A stretch of 64,000 nucleotides of DNA from an uncultured Oscillospiraceae bacterium (GCA_947629775.1 CANRFA010000001.1:116064-180063); one strand, 5' to 3'; shown: positions 35,052-44,436, counted from the first letter of the stretch. The notes: generated by a model from the sequence alone, not told the origin. A program made the numbers and translations.

Positions 35052-35884
35052 GGATTATTTTCACGGGATATTCCGAGGTCCGGTCAGCGAAATCAGAAGA
35101 GGACGAGGGATGAACGGATCCGGCGCGTGGCTGGCGCACATGGAGGGGAAACGTCGGAAGGTATCCCCGCTGGCGGAGGAAGAGCTGACAGGGGAAGATA
35201 TCGGGGACCTTTGGATCCGTCGCCGGTTGTCGCTGCCCCAATTGCGATGATCCGGTCCGGTTCCGGCGGAGGTGTCTGCAGGCACGGAGACCGTCGGCCG
35301 TGGCGGGTTCATTCAGCCCCATGCGTTTCGGGTACGTCTCTCCTCAGATTGCCGCATGGAAGAGTCGACGACCGGGATGAATGGACGCAAGCGTCTGCCG
35401 CTGTCCACGCAGCGTCCAGGGTTTCCTTGTGGAGCGGGACATCGGGAGGGGACTGGTGGAAGAAAATCCGGGCAGGGAGGCGGAGAATGGAGCCGCACTC
35501 GAAGAGGGAAGCGGACAGGACCCGGCCCGCAGCCGGAGACCTGCCCGTTCAGGGGGCGGCTCAGACCACATCCACCAGACGATCGCAGGGAGCGGGATGG
35601 ATCCGGAGGGAGATCTCCGGAGCCTGCGGTGGCTGGTCGCAGGTTGGGTTGGATGCGTCCGCTTCGCCCTTGGGCAGGTTCCCGGGCGGCAGAGTGGGTG
35701 GATTGCCCCCGCTGGCGAAGACGCGGGCTTTCGGCACCCTTACAGCCATCACCGGGATGGCTTCCTGGCCGCCTGCGGCCCTCTCACAGGGGCTTCTTCC
35801 GGTCTTTCCGCGGTCTCCACAGCCTTTGGAAGACCGCCCGGAAAATTTCTCCCCCATTTCCGAAACTTTTTTTCGTACCCCCCC
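35052..35884. other. 0.8 kb between divergent operons without a convincing gene
   Basis: Open frames on both strands cover this stretch, but their translations are Arg/Gly/Pro/Ser-rich and resemble no protein. I see no repeat or mobile element. The base composition matches the neighbours. Confidence 0.5.
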
Positions 35885-35926
35885 TTGACAGGGCCTGAAA
35901 TGGTGTTATACTGTGCATACAGTATA
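35885..35926 (+). promoter_or_regulatory. promoter with overlapping operator for the GntR-ABC operon
   Basis: TTGACA (35885-35890), 16-base spacer, TATACT (35907-35912). TATACTGT (35907-35914) and ACAGTATA (35919-35926) form a perfect 8-bp inverted repeat with spacer GCAT, starting on the -10 hexamer. This is where an autoregulating GntR/YtrA dimer would block transcription. Confidence 0.8.
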
Positions 35927-36023
35927 TTTACAGTAGATTCAGAATAACAGATGTGGACCCCGGCGGGCCGGAGCAATGCGCGCCTTCCGGCGCTCCGGGA
36001 TCCACCATCCGGCGAGGTGCGCA

Positions 36024-36404
36024 ATGAATATCATCCTCAGCAATTCCAGCGGGAAACCCATCTATGAGCAGATCGCGAACCAGGTGAAGGAGCAGATCAT
36101 GACCGGCGAGCTGGCGGCGGGGGACGCCCTGCCTTCCATGCGCCTGCTGGCCAGGGAGCTTCGCATCTCCGTGATCACCACCAAGCGGGCCTACGAGGAA
36201 CTGGAGCGGGAGGGCTTTCTGGAGAACGTGCCCGGAAAGGGCTGCTTCGTGGCCTCCCAGAACCGGGAGCTTCTGCGGGAGACCCTGCTGCGGCGGGTCG
36301 AGGAGCATCTGAGCCAGGCGGTGGAGGAGGCCCGGAAGGGCGGCCTCAGTCTGGAGGAGATTCACGAGATGCTGGACATTCTGTATAAAGGAGAAAATCT
36401 ATGA
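36024..36404 (+). CDS. GntR-family regulator, YtrA type
   Basis: 126 residues. N-terminal winged helix (PIYEQIANQVKEQIMTGEL, LPSMRLLARELRISVITTKRAYEE) and only a short helical C-terminus, which defines the YtrA group that controls adjacent ABC exporters. GAGGTG precedes ATG 36024. The last bases overlap the ATPase start (ATGA). Confidence 0.93.
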   Translation: MNIILSNSSGKPIYEQIANQVKEQIMTGELAAGDALPSMRLLARELRISVITTKRAYEELEREGFLENVPGKGCFVASQNRELLRETLLRRVEEHLSQAVEEARKGGLSLEEIHEMLDILYKGENL

Positions 36405-37261
36405 CGAATGCCATTGAAGTCCGGGGCGTCAGCAAGCGCTACGGCGAGTTTGCCCTGCGGGACGTGAACCTCACGCTTCCCGGTGGCTCCATCCTGGGAC
36501 TCATCGGAGAGAACGGAGCCGGTAAGACCACTACCATCAAGTGCATTCTCAACCTGATCCATCTGGACGCGGGAACCATCCGCATCCTGGGCCACGACAG
36601 CGTCCGGGAGGAGCGGCAGGCGAAGGAGGAGATCGGGGTCGTGATGGACGAGTGCTTCTTCCATGACACCCTGAAGCCGGCGGATCTGGACCGGATTCTG
36701 GCGCCGTCCTGGAAGAACTGGGACCGGGATCTCTATCGGAGCTACCTGAAGAAGTTCGCCCTGCCGGAGAAGCAGCTCATCAGGGAGTTCTCCCGGGGCA
36801 TGAAGATGAAGCTCTCTCTGGCGGCGGCTCTGTCCCACCATCCCCGCATTCTCATTCTGGACGAGGCCACCTCCGGGCTGGATCCGGTGGTACGCGACGA
36901 GATCCTGGAGGAGTTTCTGGGCTTCATCCGGGACGAGGAACATGCCATTCTCATTTCCAGCCACATCACCAGCGATCTGGAGAAGGTGGCGGACTATATC
37001 GCCTATATCCACCAGGGCCAGGTGGTGCTCAGCGGCGCCAAGGACGAGCTGCTGGAGTCCCATGGCCGGGTGGGCTGCACAGCCCGGCAGCTGGCGGATC
37101 TGGATCCGCAGTTTGTGGCCCGGGTCCGCCGGGGACAGTTCGGCTGCGAGGCGCTGGTGTCGGACCGGAAGGCCTTCCGGATCCGGTACCCCTCCCTGCC
37201 GGTGGATCCCGTGTCCCTGGAGGAGATCATGCTGTTCATCGGGAAAGGGGAGAACCTGTAA
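36401..37261 (+). CDS. ABC transporter ATP-binding protein (YtrB-like)
   Basis: 286 residues. Walker A GENGAGKTT (~36-44), signature region FSRGMKMKLSLAAAL in place of LSGGQ, Walker B ILILDEATSGLDP, and a switch His in ISSHITSD. Powers export together with the following membrane proteins. The FSRGM signature is typical of YtrB/EcsA-like exporters. Translation is coupled to the GntR gene. Confidence 0.93.
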   Translation: MTNAIEVRGVSKRYGEFALRDVNLTLPGGSILGLIGENGAGKTTTIKCILNLIHLDAGTIRILGHDSVREERQAKEEIGVVMDECFFHDTLKPADLDRILAPSWKNWDRDLYRSYLKKFALPEKQLIREFSRGMKMKLSLAAALSHHPRILILDEATSGLDPVVRDEILEEFLGFIRDEEHAILISSHITSDLEKVADYIAYIHQGQVVLSGAKDELLESHGRVGCTARQLADLDPQFVARVRRGQFGCEALVSDRKAFRIRYPSLPVDPVSLEEIMLFIGKGENL

Positions 37262-37360
37262 GGGGCTCTCCCGGAGGCAGAGGGAGACGGCGCCCGGAGC
37301 GGAGCTGTCCGGGGGGATCTCCCGGAATGCGGTGGAAGAAAAGGAAGAGGAGGCAGTCTC

Positions 37361-37963
37361 ATGAGAGGGCTTATCTGGAAGGATGTTCTGGTCAATCGGG
37401 CCCAGCTTCGGATGTACGGAATCTTTCTGGCCGTGTATCTGGTCCTGGCCCGGGCAGGGATTCTGAATCTGACCGGACTTGTCTGCATTCTGGCTGTGGT
37501 TCTCTTCGTGCTGACCCTCAACGTCTTTGCGTACGACGATGAGTCGAGGTGGGATCCCTGTGTGTTGTGCCTGCCAGGCGGACGGAGACAGGCCGTTCTG
37601 GCCCGCACGCTCTTTGTCCTGCTGCTGCTGGGCTTCGTGTCCGCCGCAGGAGCGCTCGTTGCCCTGATGCCCGGTCTGCAGGGCAGGGAGGGGATGTTGC
37701 GTTCCATGCTGGAACTGTGCACCTTCTTCCTGTTCATCCTGGATGTTCTGCTTCCCCTGCTGTGGTATCTGGGCGTGGAGCGGGCCCGCCCCTTCGCCAT
37801 CACGCTGGTGATGTTTCCCCTGGTCGGACTTGCCCTGCTGGAGAAGGCCGAAGCGCTTGAACCTCTCGAAAAGCTTTTGGGACCGCTGTTTCTGCTGGCT
37901 CTGGCGGGGATGGGGGTGTCCATCATCGTCTCCCTGCACATTGTGGAAAAGAAGGAATACTGA
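37361..37963 (+). CDS. ABC-2 type membrane protein 1
   Basis: 200 residues, about six membrane segments. It begins MRGLIWKDVLVNRAQLRMY, continues with AYDDESRWDPCVLCLPGGRRQAVLAR between membrane segments 2 and 3, and ends in a short KKEY tail. The same plan recurs in the next gene, so they are paralogs forming a heteromeric permease with the upstream ATPase. GGAGG precedes ATG 37361. Confidence 0.85.
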   Translation: MRGLIWKDVLVNRAQLRMYGIFLAVYLVLARAGILNLTGLVCILAVVLFVLTLNVFAYDDESRWDPCVLCLPGGRRQAVLARTLFVLLLLGFVSAAGALVALMPGLQGREGMLRSMLELCTFFLFILDVLLPLLWYLGVERARPFAITLVMFPLVGLALLEKAEALEPLEKLLGPLFLLALAGMGVSIIVSLHIVEKKEY

Positions 37964-38054
37964 TCCGGGCTCCGGCTCCGCCGGGCGGACCGGAACTCTG
38001 TCACCCGGCTGACAGCCGGGCATATGGGGCTGTGGGCCCTGAAAGGAGGCAACC

Positions 38055-38702
38055 ATGAAAGGATTTCTCTGTAAGGATTTTCTGGCGTCCCGGAGGCTGA
38101 TGAAGACCTACGCCATTTTCCTGGTGATCTATGTCATCATGGCGGTAGCGGGCTTTTTCGATGTCAGCGTCGTGGCCGGCATGCTGATGGTCATCATCAC
38201 GATGCTGCCCATCTCCACGTTTACCGTCGACGAGGCGGCGAAGTGGGAGCGCTACGCCATGTGCATGCCGGACGGGCGGAAGCATGCGGTTCTGGCCCGT
38301 TACGTCTTCTCTCTGCTGCTGGTTCTGGTGACCTTTGTCCTGGGACTGGTTCTGACCGTGATCTCCGGCGGCGAGGTGTACACCGGGCTGCTCTCCATGA
38401 TTCTCATGTACGGGATCGCGCTGTTCATGATGGACATCATGCTGCCCCTGTGCTACAAACTGGGGGCCGAACGGGCCCGTCCCTTCATGATGGTGATTTT
38501 CTTCGTTCCCCTGATCCTGGTGTTTCTCCTGGTGCGCTTCGGGAGCGCCCTGGGGATCGGGGCCAATGCAGTACATTTCCTGGCCACTCTGTCTCCCGAA
38601 AAGATCCTGCTGCTTTCCCTGCTCTTCCCCCTGCTGGGGCTGATCGGGATGGGGATTTCCTATGTGGTCTCCTGCCGGGTGACCGCCCGGAAGGAGTACT
38701 GA
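38055..38702 (+). CDS. ABC-2 type membrane protein 2
   Basis: 215 residues, six membrane segments. Shares with the previous protein the MKGFLCKDFLASRRLMKTY-type start, the DEAAKWERYAMCMPDGRKHAVLARY loop spacing, an ERARPF motif and the RKEY tail. AAAGGAGG precedes ATG 38055. The presence of two similar permeases suggests a heterodimer. Confidence 0.87.
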   Translation: MKGFLCKDFLASRRLMKTYAIFLVIYVIMAVAGFFDVSVVAGMLMVIITMLPISTFTVDEAAKWERYAMCMPDGRKHAVLARYVFSLLLVLVTFVLGLVLTVISGGEVYTGLLSMILMYGIALFMMDIMLPLCYKLGAERARPFMMVIFFVPLILVFLLVRFGSALGIGANAVHFLATLSPEKILLLSLLFPLLGLIGMGISYVVSCRVTARKEY

Positions 38703-38708
38703 ACGGCC

Positions 38709-39590
38709 GTGGAGAAGTCATTGCGCCTGTGGCCGACAGCCAGGTCGGAAATTCCGGAGGAGTTCCGGGCGGCCGGCGCTCGCCCGGCGGGGCGGTCCGC
38801 CGCTTCTGTTTGGAGCTGGCCGTCCCGGATCGCTTTCTGGGATCCGTCCGGACGGATCCGTCTGCGCCGCGAGGGGGATCCGGGCCTGGATCGGACCCCG
38901 CTGCGCAAGCGTGACGGGTCGGAGAAAGCCGGATCCACCGTGTTCGGATTCCGCATACCGGTGGCCTCGCGGCGCTCTCTGGTGGCGCTGCTGGCGCTGT
39001 CTGTCTGGACCCTTCTCCCTGCGGGAAAACTTCCCCTGAACTATTACATCTGCGGTATTCTTGCGATGCTGGCGGTTCTGTTTTCCGGCGGGCGCTTCGG
39101 AGCGGTCCTGTCCCGGGAGAACCGGGGAAGGGAAATCCGGAAGACGGTCTCGGAGGAGTACCTGAACGCGATGGTCCTGCTGTCCGTTTCTTCGGCAGGG
39201 GGCTTCTGCCTTTGGGTGCTCTCCGCGGGTGACTGTGAAGACAGCGCTTTCCGGCTGTGGCTCTGGCTGGCGGTCTGGTCCCTGGCGCTGGCGCAGGCGG
39301 ATATTCTGCTGCCCCTGTGCGGCTGGATGGGGAAGCGGCGCGGCCCGTATCTCCTGGGCGCAGGCTGCTTCCTCTCCGGACCGGCCCTGGCCGCGCTGTT
39401 TGAGGTCGGAAAATATCTGGCTGCCACCCGAAGTTCGGGTATCCTGTCCGGGAATCGGGCCCTGCTCTGGCTGCTGATGCCGGGCGCCGCGCTTCTTGGC
39501 TTTGCTGTTTCGTGGGGACTCTCCTGCCGTATTGCGGAGCAGAAACGGGAGGAAGGGCAGGGGCTGCCACTGTGGGAGGAAAAGATATGA
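38709..39590 (+). CDS. third, diverged membrane protein of the ABC cassette (start uncertain)
   Basis: 293 residues if GTG 38709 is the start. The first ~77 residues are Arg/Pro/Ser-rich and look like translated spacer. The family-like part begins at about GTG 38940 (FGFRIPVASRRSLV), which would give 216 residues, the size of the two siblings. About five or six membrane segments follow, then an RIAEQKREEGQG tail. The loop motif of the siblings is weak here. The stop overlaps the next ATG (ATGA). Confidence 0.65.
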   Translation: MEKSLRLWPTARSEIPEEFRAAGARPAGRSAASVWSWPSRIAFWDPSGRIRLRREGDPGLDRTPLRKRDGSEKAGSTVFGFRIPVASRRSLVALLALSVWTLLPAGKLPLNYYICGILAMLAVLFSGGRFGAVLSRENRGREIRKTVSEEYLNAMVLLSVSSAGGFCLWVLSAGDCEDSAFRLWLWLAVWSLALAQADILLPLCGWMGKRRGPYLLGAGCFLSGPALAALFEVGKYLAATRSSGILSGNRALLWLLMPGAALLGFAVSWGLSCRIAEQKREEGQGLPLWEEKI

Positions 39591-39808
39591 AAACATCCGG
39601 ACGCTGTCCCAAATGCGGCTCGAAGCGGGTGGTGCGGGTGCCGGATCAGGCCAGACGCCACGCCAGCGGCAACAATATCTATGTCACCACCCTCACGCTG
39701 GCCGGGAAGATTCCCGTGATCCGCTATGTCTGCGCGGATTGCGGCTTTGTGGAGGAATGGGTGGAGACGGCTGCGGAACGCGAGAAGATCCGCAGGGCGT
39801 TCGGCTGA
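39587..39808 (+). CDS. small zinc-ribbon protein
   Basis: 73 residues. Two knuckles, CPKCGSK (residues 7-13) and CADCGF (near 49-54), form a zinc ribbon; between them a basic stretch (RVPDQARRHASGNN) could contact nucleic acid. It has GGAGG and ATGA coupling to the preceding membrane protein gene. Role in the cassette unknown. Confidence 0.82.
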   Translation: MKTSGRCPKCGSKRVVRVPDQARRHASGNNIYVTTLTLAGKIPVIRYVCADCGFVEEWVETAAEREKIRRAFG

Positions 39809-39839
39809 GCGATCAGATCCGGAGAGGAGCGACTGCATC

Positions 39840-40358
39840 ATGATGCATATCTGCTGTGGAGACGGCAAAGGAAAGACCACCGCCGCCATGGGCATGGCCC
39901 TGCGGATGGCGGGCCGGGGGCGTAAGGTCCTGGTGGCCCAGTTCTGCAAGGGGGCGGACAGCGGGGAGCGGACGGCCCTGGGCTTTGTCCCTGGCGTGAC
40001 CCTGCTGCCGGCGCCCGAACAGGTGAAGTTCACCTTCCTCATGAACGGGGAGGACAAAGAGCGGGAACGGGAGCGGTATCGGACACTCCTGATGGAAATC
40101 GGCGGGCGCCTGGAGAACGGGACGCCGGACATGCTGGTTCTGGACGAGATCTGCGCCGCCCTCAACGCAGATCTGGTGGAGTTACCCGCTGTGCTGGATC
40201 TTCTGGATCTCTGCGCGCGGCGGGAGGTGGAGACCGTGCTTACAGGTCGCAATCCGCCCGCCGAACTGGTGGAGCGGGCCCACTACATCACCCGCATGGA
40301 GAAGGTCCGCCATCCCTATGACCAGGGCGCGGGGGCCCGGAAGGGAGTCGAGTACTGA
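39840..40358 (+). CDS. cobO: cob(I)yrinic acid a,c-diamide adenosyltransferase
   Basis: 172 residues, BtuR/CobA/CobO type. The N-terminal P-loop GDGKGKTTAA transfers the adenosyl group of ATP to cobalt. GRKVLVAQFCKG, MLVLDEICAALN and EVETVLTGRNPP complete the family pattern. A second ATG at 39843 is equally possible. It supplies adenosylcobalamin; a cobalamin-dependent MetH is encoded 4 kb downstream, though MetH itself uses methylcobalamin. Confidence 0.93.
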   Translation: MMHICCGDGKGKTTAAMGMALRMAGRGRKVLVAQFCKGADSGERTALGFVPGVTLLPAPEQVKFTFLMNGEDKERERERYRTLLMEIGGRLENGTPDMLVLDEICAALNADLVELPAVLDLLDLCARREVETVLTGRNPPAELVERAHYITRMEKVRHPYDQGAGARKGVEY

Positions 40359-40518
40359 CCCGCCCCCGCCTTCGGAATTCCGGACTGCCGGGGCCGGGAA
40401 GGAGGTGTCCGCCAGCCGGCGTGGCGGTTACCCCGGAAGCGTCTCCGTCTGCGGATACAGAAAACGGCGCGTCCGGTTCAGAACCTGCGAGGTGCTCATG
40501 GAGCAGATGGAGGAACGG

Positions 40519-40566
40519 AAAGCCCTCCTGTTTCCCCCGCGTCGGGGAATCAGGAGGGCTTATTGT
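40519..40566. terminator. bidirectional terminator between cobO and the 577-residue gene
   Basis: AGCCCTCCTG plus TTCCCC (40521-40537) pair with the complement ending at 40560; A's flank the left side, and TATTGTTT follows on the right. The remaining ~270 bases of the gap contain nothing recognised. Confidence 0.75.
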
Positions 40567-40687
40567 TTGGGGATCGGACAGAGGACAATGAAAAGCGAAG
40601 CCGGGAAACCCGGACTGGCGGATGGACTGCGCGGGGCAGAGCGGTCCGCAGGGAGAGACTCCGGAGCGGAGATTCCGGGCCGTTGCT

Positions 40688-42421
40688 CTACGGGGTTGCC
40701 TGCGGAGAATTGCCCTGTTTGCGAATGTGGTCTCTCAGAGAGAGGTTCGCCTTATCGAGGTAAGAGGACAGGATATCCTTATTGGCTATCCCGTACAGTC
40801 TGGAGTATTCGGAGGTAAACTCGCGCATGGAGGTGGGGTTGCTGTTCTCGAGAACATTCTGGAGCTGCTGCTGACGGCTTGGGTGGCCGAAGGTAATCAT
40901 GGGCATCCGCGACAGGTCCATGCGGCCTTCCCATTCCGCGGGGAGCGTGCGGCGCAACAGATTGTGCAGCTCGTACTCATCCCGCAGGTCAAATTCCTTC
41001 ATCAGGGCAGGGAAATCCAGATAGAGCTTACGGACGCTGATCTCCGCGTTCTGGAAGCGCCCAAGATCGAGACCGTCCCAGAGACGTTTGAAGTCCTTTC
41101 CCTTCGTGGGGTAGTAGCGGAAGTAGCGTTTCCGGCTCTGGATAACATATCCGGAGGAACGGATAAGGGATTCGAGGGCTTCCGGCTTGTTTGAATACAG
41201 CATGCTCTGCGACCGCGTTACTTTGATGACGAACAGGGTGTACGGGACAGCGAACTCCGAAACCTGAACAGGATCTTTGGCGTAGATTTTCAGGGCTTCC
41301 AGCAGCAGGGCTTTCCGGGTGGCGGGGATCCTGACTCCGTTTACATAGTACCCGGCTTCCGGTTCCCTGTGCTCGTGAGCGTCCAGGATGGCGTCGCGGA
41401 GGTCGGGCGGTACAGTCGGATCGTCGGCGATTTCGTCGATTTCGCGGAGCTGACGTTTTTTCTCGGGGTCCGGAAAGGCCAGCTCGAGGTAGTAGAGCGC
41501 GGAAGGATCCATGGAGAGAACCTCCATGGTCGAAGCGTCCAGCTTATAGTGCTCGAACAGGCCCTTAAATGTGTTTTCCCACACGTCCAGGGGCTTGCGT
41601 ACCGAGGAATTGCAGGCGATGGAGACCGCCTGACGGGTCCTGTTGGTGTTTTTCGCGATCATGGACTGGGACATGCCATCCAGATAAGCATCGAAGGTCT
41701 CCCATTTCTGCTTTTTGGACCGCTTCATGATGGTCACGAAGTCCTTCACCGGCGGCTTCCAGGGCAGAACGCGCAATCGAAGGGACTGGAGCTGCTTTTG
41801 CTGCAGCATCAGGTCAACCAGATCTACGGCATCCTCGATCTTCATCCACTTCTTCACCTGGTCGCACAGATCCTTTGTGGTCAGGCCGTAGGGCTGGCCT
41901 TCCAGGGCGTCGAGAATGGCGTAGCGCTTCGCACGCTTCATGGGATCTTCTTCGAGGTGCTCGCGCATGGGATACGGAATGTGGCTTTCCAGATAGTTCT
42001 TTTCCTTCTCGAGTTTGGCGGAAAGGCGCGGTTTTTCCTGCAGCTGCCTGAGGCGGAAGAGCATGGCCTCCGTTGTATGGATGTGGGCCTTCTCCAGACG
42101 CTTTGTCCAGGGAGTGGAGAGCCCCAGCCGGTCGAGGGGCAGGGACAGGGTGCCCGTACTCCAGAGAGTCAGCCCTTCCTGGAGAGTCAGACGCAGATAC
42201 CGGCCGGGATCCTTGAGGTTTCGAAGGAGTTCCATGACTTTACCTTCGGAATCCGGGGTAAGATCACGGGTCGCCAGGGGTCCCAGCAGGGGATCGAGCA
42301 GCTGCCAGACCAGAAAATACCCGTGCCCGTTGAGTTCCGTGACTGCCTGTTCATCAAGCTCCAGAACCTGGATGAGATCCTGGGGAACATACGGTATCAA
42401 CCTGGATGACTTGGATGGCAT
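40688..42421 (-). CDS. 577-residue HTH-like protein, function unknown
   Basis: Charged, helical and soluble; no signal peptide. The segment DGMSQSMIAKNTNRTRQAVSI (~residues 248-268), followed by KGLFEHYKL, resembles a sigma-70 region 4-type helix-turn-helix, so DNA binding or a regulatory role is plausible. No nuclease, helicase or ATPase motif is visible. Codon use looks somewhat less GC-biased than in the neighbours, and long empty DNA lies upstream, which fits acquisition. Start ATG 42421 follows GGAGTGACGCC. Confidence 0.6.
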   Translation of the reverse strand: MPSKSSRLIPYVPQDLIQVLELDEQAVTELNGHGYFLVWQLLDPLLGPLATRDLTPDSEGKVMELLRNLKDPGRYLRLTLQEGLTLWSTGTLSLPLDRLGLSTPWTKRLEKAHIHTTEAMLFRLRQLQEKPRLSAKLEKEKNYLESHIPYPMREHLEEDPMKRAKRYAILDALEGQPYGLTTKDLCDQVKKWMKIEDAVDLVDLMLQQKQLQSLRLRVLPWKPPVKDFVTIMKRSKKQKWETFDAYLDGMSQSMIAKNTNRTRQAVSIACNSSVRKPLDVWENTFKGLFEHYKLDASTMEVLSMDPSALYYLELAFPDPEKKRQLREIDEIADDPTVPPDLRDAILDAHEHREPEAGYYVNGVRIPATRKALLLEALKIYAKDPVQVSEFAVPYTLFVIKVTRSQSMLYSNKPEALESLIRSSGYVIQSRKRYFRYYPTKGKDFKRLWDGLDLGRFQNAEISVRKLYLDFPALMKEFDLRDEYELHNLLRRTLPAEWEGRMDLSRMPMITFGHPSRQQQLQNVLENSNPTSMREFTSEYSRLYGIANKDILSSYLDKANLSLRDHIRKQGNSPQATP

Positions 42422-43996
42422 AGAGGCGTCACTCCTTCCCGCCGGAGGACCGTGAGGATCCTCCGGCCTTCAAAAGCTTTTTCTGTAAGGGACCGAAAAT
42501 GACAGGACGTCTCTCAAAAGGAGAGTCTTACGGTCACAGAGTCTCCCTTCTGCGACTGTCCTGTCGGGACCGACGCGTTTGAAATGCTTCCCGGCGACCA
42601 GGAGAAGCAGACAGAACGACCGGCTGGAAAACCCGGGGCGCGAAGAGGCGCGCAAGGGACAAAGCGGGGACAGAACGGCTGCCCGGGTGGAATCAGTCCG
42701 CTCTGGTTCGAAGAAACAGCCATCCGGACGTCGGCCTCCGGCGTCGCCGGATGGGGAGCCGCCCCGCCCGCTGCCGGAACGGCAGAGGATCCCCCGCGTT
42801 CTGTCGGATGGCGAAGGAACGCGGACACAGGTTCGGGTTCCGCGGGAAGCCCCTGAACGGCCGGGCAGCCGGATCCGGACCCGGCGCGTGGTCCGCGCGG
42901 GAAGAGGGGCAGCGGGAACAGGAACGGACAGATCCCGTCCGCCCATGAAAAATCGCGAGGGCCGGCGGGAGTGGAGTCCACGCGCTCCGGATGAGGAGGT
43001 GAGCGGCCCGGGACCCGCTCCGGGTTGCCGGAGAAGGTGGGATCAGCCCACGGCGCGGGAAGAGAAAAATATGAGAAACCGCGCACAGAATATGCGCAGG
43101 AAGGGAAAGGAAGGGCCATCAGGCGTTCGGGCATCGGAGAGAAAAACCGGAAGCTCCGGGGGAGTCTCAGACGCGCGAATCAGGTCCCCTGTGGATTGCT
43201 CCTGGAAAGCCGGCCGGAACATGTCTGCCAGACCGGACTTTGCGCAGAGGTCCGCGGGACGGGAAGTCCATGCTCTCTGGATGCGTCAGGGTGGAGCCCG
43301 GGGAGCCGGTTCGGGCAGGGGAGGGACAACCCGCGGCAGGAAAGGAGAAAACCGGAACGAACCGCACACAGAATATGCGCGGAAAGCGAAAGAATGGCGC
43401 TTCTGGCGCCTGGATGGCCGGGAGAGAATCCGGGAGCTCCGGGGAAAAACCTTCTCCAGCAGGCCGGTCCGCGCAGCTGGAAGGTTCCACCGCGGGGGAG
43501 ACTGCCCGGCGGGTTGAGGGGGGTATCCGTCTGTTCGCGGAGGGCATGTCCTCGCGGAAGAGGCGGGAGGAGAGGAAGCGGAACCGGGATGAGGAAGAAA
43601 AGGATGACGGATTCTGTCCATTCGGAAAGGACAGGTCCCTTCCATACGGATTCCATCGGAACCTTCCCGCTCCAAAGGGCGAAGCGCCTCTGGCTCAGAT
43701 CCCGGCTGCAGGAGCGGGAATCAGCCTCTCGGAGAGAGGAACCCGCTCTTCCTCCGCCGGATCGGAGGGAGCAGAGAAGCCAGTTCGGGAAGAATCAGGA
43801 AAGGCCTGCTTCCCGCAAAGCAAGAGAACCCGGGAGAACCCGGGGGAGCAGAGAAACGACTGTTTTCGACAGCATGACAGCACATCCGCCGATTCGTCCT
43901 GGGGGATTCCCTCTGCTCCAGCGCGGCAGGCCGGCTCCGCTCTGAAATGCGGCGGCCGTTTCCCGCCCATCGGTCGCAGATTTCCGCTTCGAAAGC
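42422..43996. other. 1.6 kb gap without a convincing gene, containing degenerate repeats
   Basis: Several long frames exist on both strands, but their translations are Arg/Gly/Ser/Pro-rich and shift frame between repeat copies. A hairpin-like inverted repeat at 42502-42560 (GACAGGAC...GTCCTGTC) follows the upstream side of the 577-residue gene. Confidence 0.55.
42957..43480. repeat. two imperfect direct copies offset by 283 bp
   Basis: Matching blocks recur in the same order: a TCCACGCGCTCCGGATG / TCCATGCTCTCTGGATG box, a CACAGAATATGCGC box (43084 and 43367), and GGAAGCTCCGGGG / GGGAGCTCCGGGG. The 283-bp offset is not a multiple of three, so this is not coding repetition. A weaker third copy may lie near 42740-42860. 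Confidence 0.6.
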
Positions 43997-44030
43997 CCCC
44001 TCTCTTCGGAGGGAAGAGAGGGGGAGAACG
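43997..44030 (-). terminator. terminator after the 120-residue gene
   Basis: Minus strand CCCCCTCTCTT pairs with AAGAGAGGGGG, then CTTTC; the U-run is short. Confidence 0.55.
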
Positions 44031-44073
44031 AACAGAAGAACGTCGGAAGAGGAACCCTCGGGCCCGGAGAGGA

Positions 44074-44436
44074 TTACTGGGCCTCCTGGGATTCCCCGGC
44101 GGGATCCTGCGCGGGATGCAGCCTGGCGGAGATCAGCTGTTCGGCGACGGACTGGGCAGTCGCGTCCACGTACTCGCTCATCTCGGTGGCGACCAGACCG
44201 GTGTGGGTCATGCTGGCGCCCTCGAAGCCGCCGCAGACGCCCAGGAACCACTTGCTGAGAGGGGCGTTTTCCTTCTTGAAGCGGAAAACATAGTAGTTCA
44301 TACCCTCGAAGGCGAACGTGCCGCCGAACTCCAGACGGGCGGGGGCCTTGCCGAGTACGTCCGGGGTCGAGAGCCAGCTGAGCATGGCCGTCTGAGCAGC
44401 TTTCAGCTGATTCAGATTCAGAAAGGTCTTCTTCAT
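44074..44436 (-). CDS. 120-residue protein, function unknown
   Basis: Small soluble protein starting MKKTFLNLNQLKAAQTAM, with a beta-rich middle (RLEFGGTFAFEGMNYYVFRF) and a Gly/Cys turn (GVCGGFEG). No motif recognised. AAGAGGAAA precedes ATG 44436, and a good promoter lies 100 bases upstream, so it is expressed as a single gene. The frame is open further upstream, but without a start signal. Confidence 0.65.
   Translation of the reverse strand: MKKTFLNLNQLKAAQTAMLSWLSTPDVLGKAPARLEFGGTFAFEGMNYYVFRFKKENAPLSKWFLGVCGGFEGASMTHTGLVATEMSEYVDATAQSVAEQLISARLHPAQDPAGESQEAQ

Noticed and set aside
35127..35888. 253-codon frame upstream of the GntR operon
   Set aside because: Composition and conflicting frames on both strands look non-coding; there is no ribosome binding site and no recognisable motif.
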